From Ferrovibrio sp. MS7 (GTDB taxonomy: Bacteria; Pseudomonadota; Alphaproteobacteria; Ferrovibrionales; Ferrovibrionaceae), in contig NZ_JBBKBA010000001.1 in NCBI RefSeq assembly GCF_038404985.1, positions 710,001 to 774,000 of the forward strand: a DNA stretch of 64,000 bases, in the 5' to 3' direction. The position numbers and the translations under genes are program-made. This document shows, one piece after another, positions 34,153 through 43,139 of the stretch (positions are counted from its first letter, which is position 1; each line of letters begins with the position of its first letter). The notes beneath the pieces were generated by a model. The model worked only from the letters and a program-made list of their open reading frames with translations. It was not told the DNA's origin and ran no database searches.

Positions 34153-34913
34153 GCCTCAAGGTCCGCGTCATCCCCTGCCTCGACGTCAAGGACGGCCGCG
34201 TCGTCAAGGGCGTCAATTTCGTCAACCTGCGCGATGCCGGCGATCCGGTGGAGCAGGCCGCGCTCTACGATGCCGCCGGTGCCGATGAACTGACCTTCCT
34301 CGACATCACGGCGTCATCCGATGCCCGCGACACGCTGTTCGATGTGGTGGCGCGCACGGCGGAACGCTGCTTCATGCCGCTCACCGTCGGCGGCGGCGTG
34401 CGCGCGGTGGAAGACGTGCGCAAGCTGCTGCTGGCCGGTGCCGACAAGGCCTCGATCAATACGGCGGCGGTGAACCGCCCGGAATTCGTGCGCGAGGCGG
34501 CGGAGAAATTCGGCAGCCAGTGCATCGTCGTCGCCATCGATGCCCGCGCCACCGCGCCGGGCAAGTGGGAAGTCTTCACCCATGGCGGCCGCAACGGCAC
34601 CGGGCTGGATGCGGTTGAGTGGGCGCAGCGCATGGCGGAATACGGCGCCGGCGAGATCCTGCTCACCTCGATGGACCGCGACGGCACCGAGAAGGGCTTT
34701 GATCTGGCACTGACCCGCGCCGTGTCGGACGCCGTGCGGGTGCCGGTGATCGCCTCGGGCGGCGTCGGCAACCTGGATCATTTCGTCGAGGGCGTGCGCC
34801 AGGGCCATGCCTCGGCGGTGCTGGCAGCCTCGATTTTCCATTTCGGGCGATACAGTATCGCTGAAGCCAAGGCGCATATGGCGGCGGCGGGCCTGCCGAT
34901 GCGCCTGGCATAG
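34149..34913 (+). CDS. hisF: Imidazole glycerol phosphate synthase, cyclase subunit
   Basis: A 254-residue (beta/alpha)8 cyclase. Catalytic Asp12 in [14 protein letters not shown] and the later Asp in VVAIDARAT. Phosphate sites [10 protein letters not shown] and [11 protein letters not shown]. With HisH it makes imidazole glycerol phosphate and AICAR, which links to the purine genes farther along. It overlaps hisA by ATGA. Confidence 0.98.
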   Translation: MSLKVRVIPCLDVKDGRVVKGVNFVNLRDAGDPVEQAALYDAAGADELTFLDITASSDARDTLFDVVARTAERCFMPLTVGGGVRAVEDVRKLLLAGADKASINTAAVNRPEFVREAAEKFGSQCIVVAIDARATAPGKWEVFTHGGRNGTGLDAVEWAQRMAEYGAGEILLTSMDRDGTEKGFDLALTRAVSDAVRVPVIASGGVGNLDHFVEGVRQGHASAVLAASIFHFGRYSIAEAKAHMAAAGLPMRLA

Positions 34914-34938
34914 CCGCATGGCTGATTGAGGGGTAGGG

Positions 34939-35280
34939 ATGAGCGAGACGGAAAAATCGGTGGCGGTGCTGGATCGGCTCTATGGCCTGATCCTCAGCCG
35001 CAAGGGCGGCGATCCGGCGACCTCGCATACCGCCAAGCTGTTTTCGCGCGGCCGCGCCAAGATCGCGCAGAAGGTGGGCGAGGAAGCGGTGGAAACCGCG
35101 CTCGCCGCCGCGGCGCTGAACGACCGCGACGAGGTGATCGGCGAGAGCGCCGACCTGCTGTTCCACCTGCTGGTGCTGTGGGCCGATTGCGGCGTCACGC
35201 CAACCGAAGTCTGGGCCGAATTGCAGCGCCGCGAGGGCCGCTCCGGCGTGGATGAGAAGAAATCCCGCCCCGCCAGCTAA
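34939..35280 (+). CDS. hisE: Phosphoribosyl-ATP pyrophosphatase
   Basis: A 113-residue MazG-like helical enzyme of step two. Key motif [17 protein letters not shown], then [18 protein letters not shown]. Stand-alone HisE without HisI, as usual in alphaproteobacteria. It follows hisF after 25 bp with a GAGGGGTAGGG ribosome site. No hisI, hisG, hisD or hisC is in the window. Confidence 0.97.
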   Translation: MSETEKSVAVLDRLYGLILSRKGGDPATSHTAKLFSRGRAKIAQKVGEEAVETALAAAALNDRDEVIGESADLLFHLLVLWADCGVTPTEVWAELQRREGRSGVDEKKSRPAS

Positions 35281-35311
35281 GATAAAAAACCCCAGCAAGC
35301 CGGAGGAAATC

Positions 35312-35683
35312 ATGGCCGCCTATGACAGCAACAATGTCTTCGCCCGCATCCTGCGCGGCGAGATTCCGTGCAAGAAGGTGCATGAGACGGCGCATTCGCT
35401 GGCCTTCCATGACATCAACCCGCTGGCGCCGGTGCATGTGCTGGTGATCCCGAAGGGCGCCTATGCCGATTTCGACCATTTCTCGGCCGCCGCTTCCGCC
35501 GAAGAGCAGGCCGATTATGTCAAGGCCATCGGTGATACGGCGCGGATCGTCGGCGCCGATGCCGGCGGCTACCGCCTGTTGTCCAATTGCGGCGTCAATG
35601 CCAACCAGGAAGTGCCGCATCTGCACATGCATATCTTCGGCGGCCGCACGCTGGGCCGCATGCTGAAGCGCGAAGGCGAGTAG
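35312..35683 (+). CDS. HIT-family protein (HinT-like nucleotide hydrolase)
   Basis: A 123-residue histidine-triad protein. GGAGG lies 6 bases before the ATG at 35312. The triad H103-L-H105-M-H107 sits in VPHLHMHIFGG, with an early FARILRGEIPCKKV typical of HinT. HinT hydrolyses AMP-lysine and other aminoacyl-adenylates. It lies 31 bp after hisE, probably co-transcribed. This order (hisE then hit) is common in the class. Confidence 0.96.
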   Translation: MAAYDSNNVFARILRGEIPCKKVHETAHSLAFHDINPLAPVHVLVIPKGAYADFDHFSAAASAEEQADYVKAIGDTARIVGADAGGYRLLSNCGVNANQEVPHLHMHIFGGRTLGRMLKREGE

Positions 35684-35695
35684 GCACCAACGCCG

Positions 35696-35908
35696 TCGTC
35701 ATGCCCGCACTTGATGCGGGCATCTCTCGCCACGCGGGCCGAGACCCCCGGATCACTGTAAGCGCGCGAACGCCATACGGCGTTCGTGGGCGCACAGGCC
35801 CGAAGGGCCCGGCGGGGGTGACGCATCTTTTTTGTGTCATGCTGGCGGAAGCCAGCATCCCATTTTTTGATGAAATGGAACCCCCGCTTTTCGCGGTGGT
35901 GACGATCC
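35696..35908. repeat. Mosaic of intergenic repeats
   Basis: Begins with 31 bases identical to 6300-6330. A second module (stem CGAACGCC/GGCGTTCG at 35767-35786, then 23 bp shared with 6248-6270 at one mismatch) is inserted inside the first element, whose GTGACG end reappears near 35817. Another dyad, ATGCTGGC-GGAA-GCCAGCAT, lies near 35839-35858 and a further GTGACG end near 35899. It fills the gap between convergent genes. Confidence 0.75.
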
Positions 35909-35928
35909 ATGTTTGAGAATTAGCCCGC

Positions 35929-36108
35929 TCAATTACCGCCGAGGCGGCCCTGTTCGAGCAGGTTCTGGCGCTGGCGGGCCATCAGGGCGACAAGCTTGGT
36001 TTCCTCGACGCCATCGCGCCGCATCACCGCCTTGGTGATCGGGTCGGCCAGCATGTCCTTGAGGCTCGGCTCACGCAGGGTGCCGTCGCTGTATAAGTCC
36101 ATGGCCAT
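35929..36108 (-). CDS. Small conserved-looking protein (59 aa), unknown
   Basis: The start at 36108 has GAGGAG about 6 bases upstream; the longer reading to 36225 has no such site. Sequence LREPSLKDMLADPITKAVMR then ARQRQNLLEQGR is helical and charged. It resembles short alphaproteobacterial proteins of unknown function with a DPxxxAVMxxDGV core (recollection, not certain). Single gene. Confidence 0.65.
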   Translation of the reverse strand: MAMDLYSDGTLREPSLKDMLADPITKAVMRRDGVEETKLVALMARQRQNLLEQGRLGGN

Positions 36109-36362
36109 GTCCGCCTCCTCTGTCAGCCAAGCCAGTTGCTGGCCGTGCTCATCTCTTCCTGTGCGGAGGGAATTAGCGCACACACGCGGCAAGGCCATGA
36201 CCACAATGAGGCGATTCCGGGGCAAGCGGTAAATTTCTGTTAGCGGATGTTACCGCCGTCACAGGATTTCAGGCGACAACGCAGGTGCAGCACGCGCCGG
36301 CGTGTCATGACTCAGATCAGCGCACGCGCCAGCGTTTCAGAAGCGGCGGCGGTTCGGGCAGA

Positions 36363-37127
36363 TCAGGCGGCGGTGAGGAAGCTGCGGTAGGCAGCCGCCA
36401 GTTCCGGCACCACGGCGTCCATGATGCGCTTGCCATGCTCGGCGCTGGCCAGGCCGGGATTGGAGCCGATGCGGCCATCGGGGAAGCGGCGGCGGTAATC
36501 GGCGGCGTCGGTGAAGCGCCCGCTCGGCGCCACGGTCGGCTCCAGCACGGCCTGCTTGATCGCTTCCGGATAGGCATGGAAGGTCACCGAAACCTCGCTC
36601 GGCGTGGCATGGCTGCCTTCCTGGCTGCCGTATAATTCGCGCGACATCTGCCGCGCCGCCGCCGTGTCGTACCAGTTCTGCAGGGCGCAGCGGATGCCGG
36701 GTGTGTTGGCGCCGCCCGCCTGCAGCGACTTCGGCTGCAGCGAGGCCTCGGCGTAGATTTCCGAGAAGGCGGCGGTGACGGTGGCGACATTGCCGCCATG
36801 GCCGTTGATGAAGAAAAAGCGCTCGAAGCCGTGCACGCGCAGCGATTGCACCATGTCGCGGATCACCGCGATGAGGGTGGAGGGCCGCAGCGTCATCGAG
36901 CCGGAAAAGCCCAAATGGTGCTGCGCCATGCCGACCGCGATGGTCGGCGCCACCAGGGCGTCGGCGGCCTCGCCCACGGCCTTGGCGAAGACTTCGGCGC
37001 AGATCGCATCGGTGCCGATCAGGCCGTTCGGGCCATGCTGCTCGGTGGAACCGATCGGGATGATGATGCCGCGCGAGCTTTCCAGCCGCGCATCGACTTC
37101 GGCCCAGGTGCAAAGATGCAGCAGCAT
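36363..37127 (-). CDS. Creatininase-family amidohydrolase
   Basis: A 254-residue metal enzyme. Motifs: IIPIGSTEQHGPNGLIGTD (metal Glu, His and Asp), FFINGHGGNVAT (His) and EGSHATPSEVSVT (Glu). The family includes creatininase and enzymes acting on cyclic amides in cofactor and riboflavin-type pathways such as MftE and FAPy deformylase. The substrate is not determined; the surrounding genes do not help. Confidence 0.9.
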   Translation of the reverse strand: MLLHLCTWAEVDARLESSRGIIIPIGSTEQHGPNGLIGTDAICAEVFAKAVGEAADALVAPTIAVGMAQHHLGFSGSMTLRPSTLIAVIRDMVQSLRVHGFERFFFINGHGGNVATVTAAFSEIYAEASLQPKSLQAGGANTPGIRCALQNWYDTAAARQMSRELYGSQEGSHATPSEVSVTFHAYPEAIKQAVLEPTVAPSGRFTDAADYRRRFPDGRIGSNPGLASAEHGKRIMDAVVPELAAAYRSFLTAA

Positions 37128-37213
37128 GCGGATTCCTCACTCTTTCAGGAACCCGCATTCAACGCGGCGCCTCTCCGGTTGTCGAGGGCTTGGGGCTGTC
37201 GAGAGTTTAGGGC

Positions 37214-39346
37214 CTAGAATTCCTTCCAGTCGTCGTCATTGCCGCCAGCGGCGGGCGGTGGCGGCGGTGGGGCCATGGCCACAGACTTCGCTGCCGGCGC
37301 AGGCCGATGTGCAGGCTTGGCGGTAGCTGCCGGTTTGATCGCCGCCGGCTTGGTTGCAGCGGGTTTCGCTGCCACCGGCTTCGCTGCCACCGGCGCGGCG
37401 GCGAGGCGCGGGGCATCGCTGCCGCCAAGCTTGAAGAAAGATACCGCATCGGCGAGTTCGCGGGCCTGGCCCGCCAGCGCCTGGGCGGCGGCCGAGGTTT
37501 CTTCCACCAGGGCGGAATTGCGCTGCGTCATCTCGTCCATGTTGCCTACGGCAGTGTTGACCTGATCAAGCCCGGTGGCCTGTTCGGCGGACGCGGCGGC
37601 GATTTCGGCGACGATATCCGACACTTTCTTGATCGCGGCGACGATCTCGCCGAGCTGGCTGCCGGCCTGGCTGGCCAGCCCGACGCCGTTCTTGACCTGG
37701 GCATTGGACTGGCTGATCAGCGCCTTGATTTCCTTCGACGCATTGGCCGAGCGCTGGGCGAGCGCGCGCACTTCCTGCGCCACGACGGCAAAGCCCTTGC
37801 CGGCTTCGCCGGCGCGGGCCGCTTCCACGCTGGCATTGAGGGCGAGCAGGTTGGTCTGGAAGGCAATCTCGTCGATCAGGCCGACAATGTCGGAAATCTT
37901 GCCCGCGCTCTGCTCGATGGCACTCATCGCCTCCACCGTGCTGGCGACCACGCGGCCGCCCTGCTCGGCGGTGTTGCGCGCCGTCTGGCTCAACTGGTTG
38001 GCCGCCTGGGCGTTATCGGCATTCTGCTTCACCGTGGTGGTGATCTGCTGCATCGAGGCGGCGGTCTCTTCCAGGCTGGCGGCCTGGGATTCGGTGCGTT
38101 GCGCCAGATCCTGGCTGCCGGTGGAGATTTCGGCCGAGGCATTCTGCACCTGGTGCGCGGTCTCGTTGAGGCGGCGGGCAAGCTGGCGCAGCGTGTCGCC
38201 GGTGGTGTTGGTGCTGTCTTTCAGGCGGCCGAACACGCCCTGGTAATTGCCCGTGATGTTGTTGGACAGATCGCCGCGCGCCAGGCCGCCCATCACGCCG
38301 TCCAGTTCTCGCATCATGGTGCCGAGCGTGGCTGAGAGTTCGTTGAGCTGCTGGCTCAGGCGCAGCAGGAAGCCGTCTTTGTCGGTGGTGTCGAGCCTGC
38401 TGTCGAGGTCGCCGGCGACGACGCGGCCGCAGAGATCGGCGATTTCGGCGGCTGCCTTGGCCTCGCGCGCCTCGCGCTCCGCACGCTGGCGGTCGGCCTC
38501 GGCACGTTCGGCGGCAAGAGCGGCATCGGCGCGCTGCTTCTCGATGATGTTGTCCTTGAATACCTGCATGGCGGCGGCGACATCGCCGATCTCGTCGCCC
38601 CGGCCATTGCCGAAAATATCAACATCAACCCGGCCGGCGGCGAGGTCGCGCAGATTCTGCACCGCACGGCCGATCGGGCCGGAGATGCCCGCGCGTCCGA
38701 TCAGTAGGCCGATCACCAGGCTGGCCAGGATGGTAATGCCAGCGGCGATGATCATGGTGCGGCGGGCTGCATCGGCAAGCACATGCGCCTCCGCGTTAAG
38801 CCGCGCGGCTTTTTCATCGGAATAGATGATGAACTGGCGCAGCGGCAGCTCGAAACGGTCGGCATACAACACGCTGGCGGAGGCCTCGGCGACCAAGGCC
38901 GCTTGCGCCTCGGCTGGGGATACCTTGCCGATCAGATCGCGCGCCTTGCTGAACGTGCCGGCCAGTTCGCGGCTATAGGCCTGGTAATGCGTGTCGATTT
39001 CCGCCAGCAGCTTGGCTTGTTCAGGGTCAGCCTTCTTCTTCAGTTCGGCCAGGCGTTCGCGGAAGGCCTTTTCCTCCTCCTGCACCCGCTGGCCGATTGC
39101 CTGCAGGTTTTCCGGCGTTGGCTGCGCTGCCACCCGGAATTCGCCACGGCTCAGGCGCAGCATATTCTGCCCGGCGCGCGCCGCTGTGGTGGCCAGGGCG
39201 CCGGCCTCGGCGGTTTGCTCTTCTATAAGGGTGAGCTTTTCCAGCCCGTTCAGGGCTATCAGCCCGAGCGTTGCGGATGCGGCTGCCATCAGCAGCACCA
39301 GGGCCATGACTTTGTAGAGAATTCGCCAATTGCTGAAAGACAGCAT
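37214..39346 (-). CDS. Methyl-accepting chemotaxis protein
   Basis: A 710-residue receptor. Helix 1 about 11-34, a helical periplasmic domain to about 196, helix 2 about 197-216, HAMP about 217-272, a long charged coiled coil, then the signalling domain about 400-635 with the tip [20 protein letters not shown] near 493-512. A Lys-Pro-Ala tether (about 645-700) leads to the terminal DWKEF, a CheR/CheB docking pentapeptide. The same tail type occurs in the receptor at 2083-5250. No che genes are nearby. The ligand is unknown. Confidence 0.94.
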   Translation of the reverse strand: MLSFSNWRILYKVMALVLLMAAASATLGLIALNGLEKLTLIEEQTAEAGALATTAARAGQNMLRLSRGEFRVAAQPTPENLQAIGQRVQEEEKAFRERLAELKKKADPEQAKLLAEIDTHYQAYSRELAGTFSKARDLIGKVSPAEAQAALVAEASASVLYADRFELPLRQFIIYSDEKAARLNAEAHVLADAARRTMIIAAGITILASLVIGLLIGRAGISGPIGRAVQNLRDLAAGRVDVDIFGNGRGDEIGDVAAAMQVFKDNIIEKQRADAALAAERAEADRQRAEREAREAKAAAEIADLCGRVVAGDLDSRLDTTDKDGFLLRLSQQLNELSATLGTMMRELDGVMGGLARGDLSNNITGNYQGVFGRLKDSTNTTGDTLRQLARRLNETAHQVQNASAEISTGSQDLAQRTESQAASLEETAASMQQITTTVKQNADNAQAANQLSQTARNTAEQGGRVVASTVEAMSAIEQSAGKISDIVGLIDEIAFQTNLLALNASVEAARAGEAGKGFAVVAQEVRALAQRSANASKEIKALISQSNAQVKNGVGLASQAGSQLGEIVAAIKKVSDIVAEIAAASAEQATGLDQVNTAVGNMDEMTQRNSALVEETSAAAQALAGQARELADAVSFFKLGGSDAPRLAAAPVAAKPVAAKPAATKPAAIKPAATAKPAHRPAPAAKSVAMAPPPPPPAAGGNDDDWKEF

Positions 39347-39743
39347 GTCCCTTACCCCTGCAAAAGCCTGTTTCTTACCTCTAGCGGCAGACCACCCGGC
39401 ATGGCGCGCTGGTTCATAGGCCTGCGTTTAAAGCACAGGTCTGAGTTGAAATTATGTGTCCGCTCACCAGATGCAAGTCCAGGTCAATATCATAAATTCT
39501 TGTTGATCAAGGGCTTAGTGGGAGTTGTGTAGGTGTTGACCATGTCCACTTGTGGAGGATAGCAGCGACGACCCGACAGGTAGGCTTGCCAGCCGGGACC
39601 ACCGAATCCGGCCTTGACGGCGGGTCTTCAATCCTTATGATGCGCCCGCCCTCCCCGCTCCCCTCAAGCGGGGCGATTGGCATTCCTTGCATGGAACGGG
39701 TCGTCGTGGCTGCCGTCCGCCCATGCGCCGATCAGGATCACCT
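39347..39743. promoter_or_regulatory. Upstream region of rpsD
   Basis: A 397-bp divergent gap between the chemoreceptor and rpsD. A plausible rpsD promoter is TTGACC (39536-39541), 17-bp spacer, ATAGCA (39559-39564). The leader would be about 170 nt. It contains a 7-bp stem CCCCGCT/AGCGGGG (39653-39659, 39667-39673). No gene is seen. Confidence 0.45.
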
Positions 39744-40358
39744 ATGACCAAACGTCTTGAGTCCAAGTACAAGATTAACCGCCGCCTGAACGAGAACCTG
39801 TGGGGCCGCGCCAAGAGCCCGATCAACAAGCGCGCCTATCCGCCGGGTCAGCATGGCCAGAAGCGCAAGAAGCCGACCGATTACGGCGTGCAGCTCATGG
39901 CCAAGCAGCGTCTCAAGGGCTACTACGGCAACATCACCGAGAAGCAGTTCCGCCGCGCCTATTTCGAGGCGATCCGCCGTCGTGGCGATACCTCGGAGAA
40001 CTTGATCGGCCTGCTCGAGCGCCGTCTCGACGCCGTGGTCTACCGCATGAAGCTGGTGCCGACCGTGTTCGCCGCGCGCCAGTTCATCAACCACGGCCAC
40101 GTGCTGGTCAACGGCCGCCGCTGCACCATCGCCTCGATGCAGATCAAGGTCGGTGACGTGATCGAAGTCCGTGGCAAGGCCAAGGACATGGTGGTGGTGC
40201 AGGAAGCCCTGGCCTCCACCGAGCGCGATGTGCCCGATTACATCGACATGGACAAGGCCAAGCTGCGCGGCACCTTCACCCGCGTGCCGCTGCTCGCCGA
40301 CGTGCCCTATCCGGTGAAGATGGAACCGAACCTCGTGGTCGAGTTCTACTCGCGCTAA
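39744..40358 (+). CDS. rpsD: 30S ribosomal protein S4
   Basis: A 204-residue primary 16S-binding protein. It begins [20 protein letters not shown], and the central S4 domain [20 protein letters not shown] and [13 protein letters not shown] is intact. AGGA precedes the ATG. It is the zinc-free form, with no N-terminal Cys motif. Monocistronic with a strong terminator, unlike the alpha operon location in E. coli. Confidence 0.98.
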   Translation: MTKRLESKYKINRRLNENLWGRAKSPINKRAYPPGQHGQKRKKPTDYGVQLMAKQRLKGYYGNITEKQFRRAYFEAIRRRGDTSENLIGLLERRLDAVVYRMKLVPTVFAARQFINHGHVLVNGRRCTIASMQIKVGDVIEVRGKAKDMVVVQEALASTERDVPDYIDMDKAKLRGTFTRVPLLADVPYPVKMEPNLVVEFYSR

Positions 40359-40386
40359 TCCTTCCGGGCTGTTCGCAGTCCAAACG

Positions 40387-40415
40387 AAAAGGCCGCCCAC
40401 CGGGCGGCCTTTTTT
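40387..40415 (+). terminator. Intrinsic terminator of rpsD
   Basis: GGCCGCCC-ACC-GGGCGGCC flanked by A4 and T6. It also faces the convergent HxlR gene. Confidence 0.9.
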
Positions 40416-40433
40416 GTTGCGGGCTTGCTTGTG

Positions 40434-40850
40434 TTACTCCGCCGCCTTCGCGGCTTGTTCGGCATCCTCTTCCTGGCGCCAGCGGATGGCGATGTCGGCC
40501 AGGGTCTGCAGCACGCCGTTCAATTCCTCGCCGCGCCTGGCCAGGCTGTAGGTGACCTGCGGCGGGATCGTCGCCGCGTAGCTGCGGGTGATCAGGCCAT
40601 GCTGTTCCAGCATGCGCAGCCGCTCGGTCAGCACCTTGGCCGAAACGCCCGGCACCAGGCGCTTCAAGGCGCCGAAGCGGGTCGGGCCCTCGTTGCGCAA
40701 GACCCAGAGAATGTAGGTGGTCCACGGCCCCATCAGCAGCCGCAGCAACTGGTCCATCGGGCAGGCCAGTCGGTCGCTGGCATCCTTTTCGGGCGCAAAT
40801 TTATGCGCGTCTTGAAGCTGCTTGGATGTAATGCGCTGGGCCAGGGGCAT
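40434..40850 (-). CDS. HxlR-family transcriptional regulator
   Basis: A 138-residue winged-helix protein. Core motif LLMGPWTTYILWVLRNEGPT then RFGALKRLVPGVSAKVLTER, typical of HxlR/YodB. A single Cys (about residue 30) in LACPMDQLL is the position that senses quinones or oxidants in YodB-like members. It is divergent from a flavodoxin-like reductase, the standard redox-repressor arrangement. Operator half-sites GTTACT lie between them. Confidence 0.9.
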   Translation of the reverse strand: MPLAQRITSKQLQDAHKFAPEKDASDRLACPMDQLLRLLMGPWTTYILWVLRNEGPTRFGALKRLVPGVSAKVLTERLRMLEQHGLITRSYAATIPPQVTYSLARRGEELNGVLQTLADIAIRWRQEEDAEQAAKAAE

Positions 40851-40871
40851 GGCTTACCGCTTCCTTACCTA

Positions 40872-40940
40872 GTTACTAAAAGGTACCTACTTTACTATTC
40901 CTCCGTGCTTGCTATGTCAATGTCGGTTACTTCGAGTAAC
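40872..40940. promoter_or_regulatory. HxlR operator candidates
   Basis: GTTACT-TCG-AGTAAC (40926-40940) is a 6-bp dyad. A further GTTACT stands at 40872-40877 and the palindrome AGGTACCT at 40881-40888. All fall in the 123-bp divergent gap. Confidence 0.5.
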
Positions 40941-40973
40941 TAACTTAGCAAAAGACTCCTAGGAGAGCCCGTC

Positions 40974-41555
40974 ATGACGGCGATTGCCATTGTTTATCAT
41001 AGTGGTTACGGCCACACCCAACGCCAGGCCGAAGCCGTGGCGGAAGGCGTCAACGCCGTACCGGGCGCCAAGGCGCTGCTGGTGCCGGTGGCGGAAGCCG
41101 AGGCCAACGAGGCGGCGCTGAATGCCGCCGATGCCATCATCTTCGGCGCGCCAACCTATATGGGCTCGGTTTCGGCGCCGTTCAAAACCTTCATGGACTG
41201 GTCGTCGAAAGCCTGGTTCGGCCAGGCCTGGAAGGACAAGTTCGCCGCCGGCTTCACCAATTCCGCCTCGCAGTCGGGCGACAAGTTCAACACCCTGGTG
41301 CAGCTCGCCACCTATGCGGCGCAGCATGGCATGATCTGGGTCAGCCTCGGCCTGCTGCCGGGCAACAACAATTCCAAGGGCAGCCCCGATGACCTCAACC
41401 GCCTCGGCGGCTTCCTCGGCGCGCTGGCGCAGTCGAATGCCGATGAGGGCCCGGACAAGGGGCCGTCGAAGTCCGACCTCGCCACCGCGCGCCATCTCGG
41501 CCAGCGCGTCGCCGAGCAGGCCAAGTTGCGCGCCCCCCTGAAGCAAGCTGCCTGA
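40974..41555 (+). CDS. Flavodoxin-like NAD(P)H:quinone/azo reductase
   Basis: A 193-residue FMN-binding protein. The phosphate loop is YHSGYGHTQRQAEAVAEG and the second FMN loop GAPTYMGSVSAPFKTFMD. Similar to WrbA and NADPH-dependent FMN reductases that make two-electron reductions of quinones. It is probably repressed by the adjacent HxlR protein and induced by electrophiles (inference). AGGAG lies 9 bases before the ATG. Confidence 0.9.
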   Translation: MTAIAIVYHSGYGHTQRQAEAVAEGVNAVPGAKALLVPVAEAEANEAALNAADAIIFGAPTYMGSVSAPFKTFMDWSSKAWFGQAWKDKFAAGFTNSASQSGDKFNTLVQLATYAAQHGMIWVSLGLLPGNNNSKGSPDDLNRLGGFLGALAQSNADEGPDKGPSKSDLATARHLGQRVAEQAKLRAPLKQAA

Positions 41556-41578
41556 AGCAGGCAGCCTAACGCAAACAG

Positions 41579-41606
41579 CCCGCGCCGCCTCGGGTGGCGC
41601 GGGTTT
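41579..41606. terminator. Possible terminator between convergent genes
   Basis: CCCGCGCC/GGCGCGGG stem with a 9-base loop, then TTT on the plus strand. Confidence 0.5.
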
Positions 41607-41614
41607 CCGCCGCC

Positions 41615-42154
41615 TCAGATCGTCTCGCCGCGCAAGAGGCTGTCGACCATGAAAGCCGTGAGCGCCAGCGACATGTCGAGATTCACCACCCGCGTGATCG
41701 AAGCAGCGGCGGCGGCCATGTCGCTGCCCTTGTACTCGGTGGCAACCAGGCGCAGCAGGTCGCCGAGAAAGAAATTATAGCCGGCCATGTAAAGCGGTGG
41801 CGGCACCTTGGCGCGATAATGCGCATGGCCGATGGCGAGCGCATTGGTCAGATAGTCATGGTCGAAGCGGCAATCAAACACCATTTCCCAATGCGACTGC
41901 TGGCGATGGCGCAGCTTCACGGTGTCATGCTTCGCCAGGATCGCCTTGCCTTCAGGAAACCGCTGCACGAAGTCGTAGAAGCGGCTGGTGATGCCGTTCA
42001 GGTGAAATTGCAGGATCGGTCGCACCAGGCGCAGGTTGTCGCGGGTCAGCGGCGTGATCCCGAAACGCAGCAGACGCTGTGGCAAGTTCACCTTGTCGGC
42101 TAGGTCGCCGACAGCCTGGCCCCAGGCTTTATTTGTCTCGTTGTTATCGCTCAT
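41615..42154 (-). CDS. Single-domain sensor globin (globin-coupled-sensor type)
   Basis: A 179-residue protein matching only the sensor globin domain. Signature segments: HWEMVFDCRFDHDYLTNALA, then IGHAHYRAKVPPPLYMAGY, giving proximal His112 for heme. No output domain (MCP, GGDEF or kinase) follows. Stand-alone members may bind O2 or NO and act through partners, or protect against NO. No partner gene adjoins; the diguanylate cyclase and chemoreceptors are kilobases away. Confidence 0.85.
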   Translation of the reverse strand: MSDNNETNKAWGQAVGDLADKVNLPQRLLRFGITPLTRDNLRLVRPILQFHLNGITSRFYDFVQRFPEGKAILAKHDTVKLRHRQQSHWEMVFDCRFDHDYLTNALAIGHAHYRAKVPPPLYMAGYNFFLGDLLRLVATEYKGSDMAAAAASITRVVNLDMSLALTAFMVDSLLRGETI

Positions 42155-42230
42155 GCCTCACCCCCCGGCATGAGCAGAGTATACACAGCGATGACTATCT
42201 CTGGAATAAAGAATCCAGATAATACTACCT

Positions 42231-43139
42231 TCAGTTTTTAATTGGCGCGAAAGCGGCCGTCGTTACGGTCAGGTCCGGCGCGGCCTGAGTCGTCCAGTCG
42301 CGGCGGGTGAATACCTGGGCATTGGCGCGTGCCGCCGCCAGGGCGGCGATATCCAGTGTCGCGTAGGTCCAGCCCGGCTTGTCGGTCTCGCCCAGCGCCA
42401 GCACGCCGTCATCGGGGAAGCCGCGATCCGGCGTGGCATAGATGCCGGCCTGGCCGCGATTGATGTCCACCGCTGGTGACCAGCGCGCCTCGCCCACGGT
42501 CTGTGCCACGGCGAGGTAGATCTGGTTTTCCAGCGCCCGGGCGCGGGCGCCGACATGCACGCGGTGCAGCCCGGCCAGGGTGTCGGTGCAGGACGGCGCC
42601 AGCACCAGGTCGGCGCCGGCTTCCGCCAGGGCGCGGGTGATCAGCGGGAATTCCACGTCGTAGCAGACCGCGATGCCGAAGCGGCAGCCGAGCCCGGTAT
42701 CGAAGACCTGCAGCCCCGTGCCGCTCTGGATGATCCATTCCTCGCGCTCGAAGCGCGTCATCTGGCGCTTGTCCTGCCAGGCTAGGCGGCCATCGGGCGC
42801 AAACACATGGGCGCGGTTGACGAAGCCGTTTTCTGCCAGGCGCACCGGAAAGCTCGACGCGACGATGGTGACGCGGTGTTGCCGCGCCAGTTCGGCATGC
42901 TTGGCGAGATAGGCGGGCAGCAGGTCCTGCATCGCCGCGATCTGGCCCAGCAGGTCGGCCTGCAATTCAGGCGACAGCAGCGAGGCCAGTTCCATCGCGC
43001 CATATTCCGGGAACAGCAACAGCTTGGCACCGGCTTGCGCCGCCTCCGCCACCCAGGCCTCGAGCTTGGCTTCCCAGGCGGCGAGATCGGCGAACTGGCC
43101 GATGGGATATTGCGAGCAGGCGATGCGCAGTCTGGTCAT
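42231..43139 (-). CDS. Carbon-nitrogen hydrolase (nitrilase superfamily)
   Basis: A 302-residue amidase with the triad Glu45 (FPEYGAME), Lys124 (DKRQMTRFE) and Cys159 (AVCYDVEFP). The overlap by ATGA with the GNAT gene upstream suggests joint action. Substrates of the family are amides or nitriles; specificity is not known. Confidence 0.93.
   Translation of the reverse strand: MTRLRIACSQYPIGQFADLAAWEAKLEAWVAEAAQAGAKLLLFPEYGAMELASLLSPELQADLLGQIAAMQDLLPAYLAKHAELARQHRVTIVASSFPVRLAENGFVNRAHVFAPDGRLAWQDKRQMTRFEREEWIIQSGTGLQVFDTGLGCRFGIAVCYDVEFPLITRALAEAGADLVLAPSCTDTLAGLHRVHVGARARALENQIYLAVAQTVGEARWSPAVDINRGQAGIYATPDRGFPDDGVLALGETDKPGWTYATLDIAALAAARANAQVFTRRDWTTQAAPDLTVTTAAFAPIKN

Noticed and set aside
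35752-35916. Possible small genes in the repeat mosaic near the HIT gene
   Set aside because: The translations come from palindromic repeats that also occur at 6.2-6.4 kb; no ribosome site.
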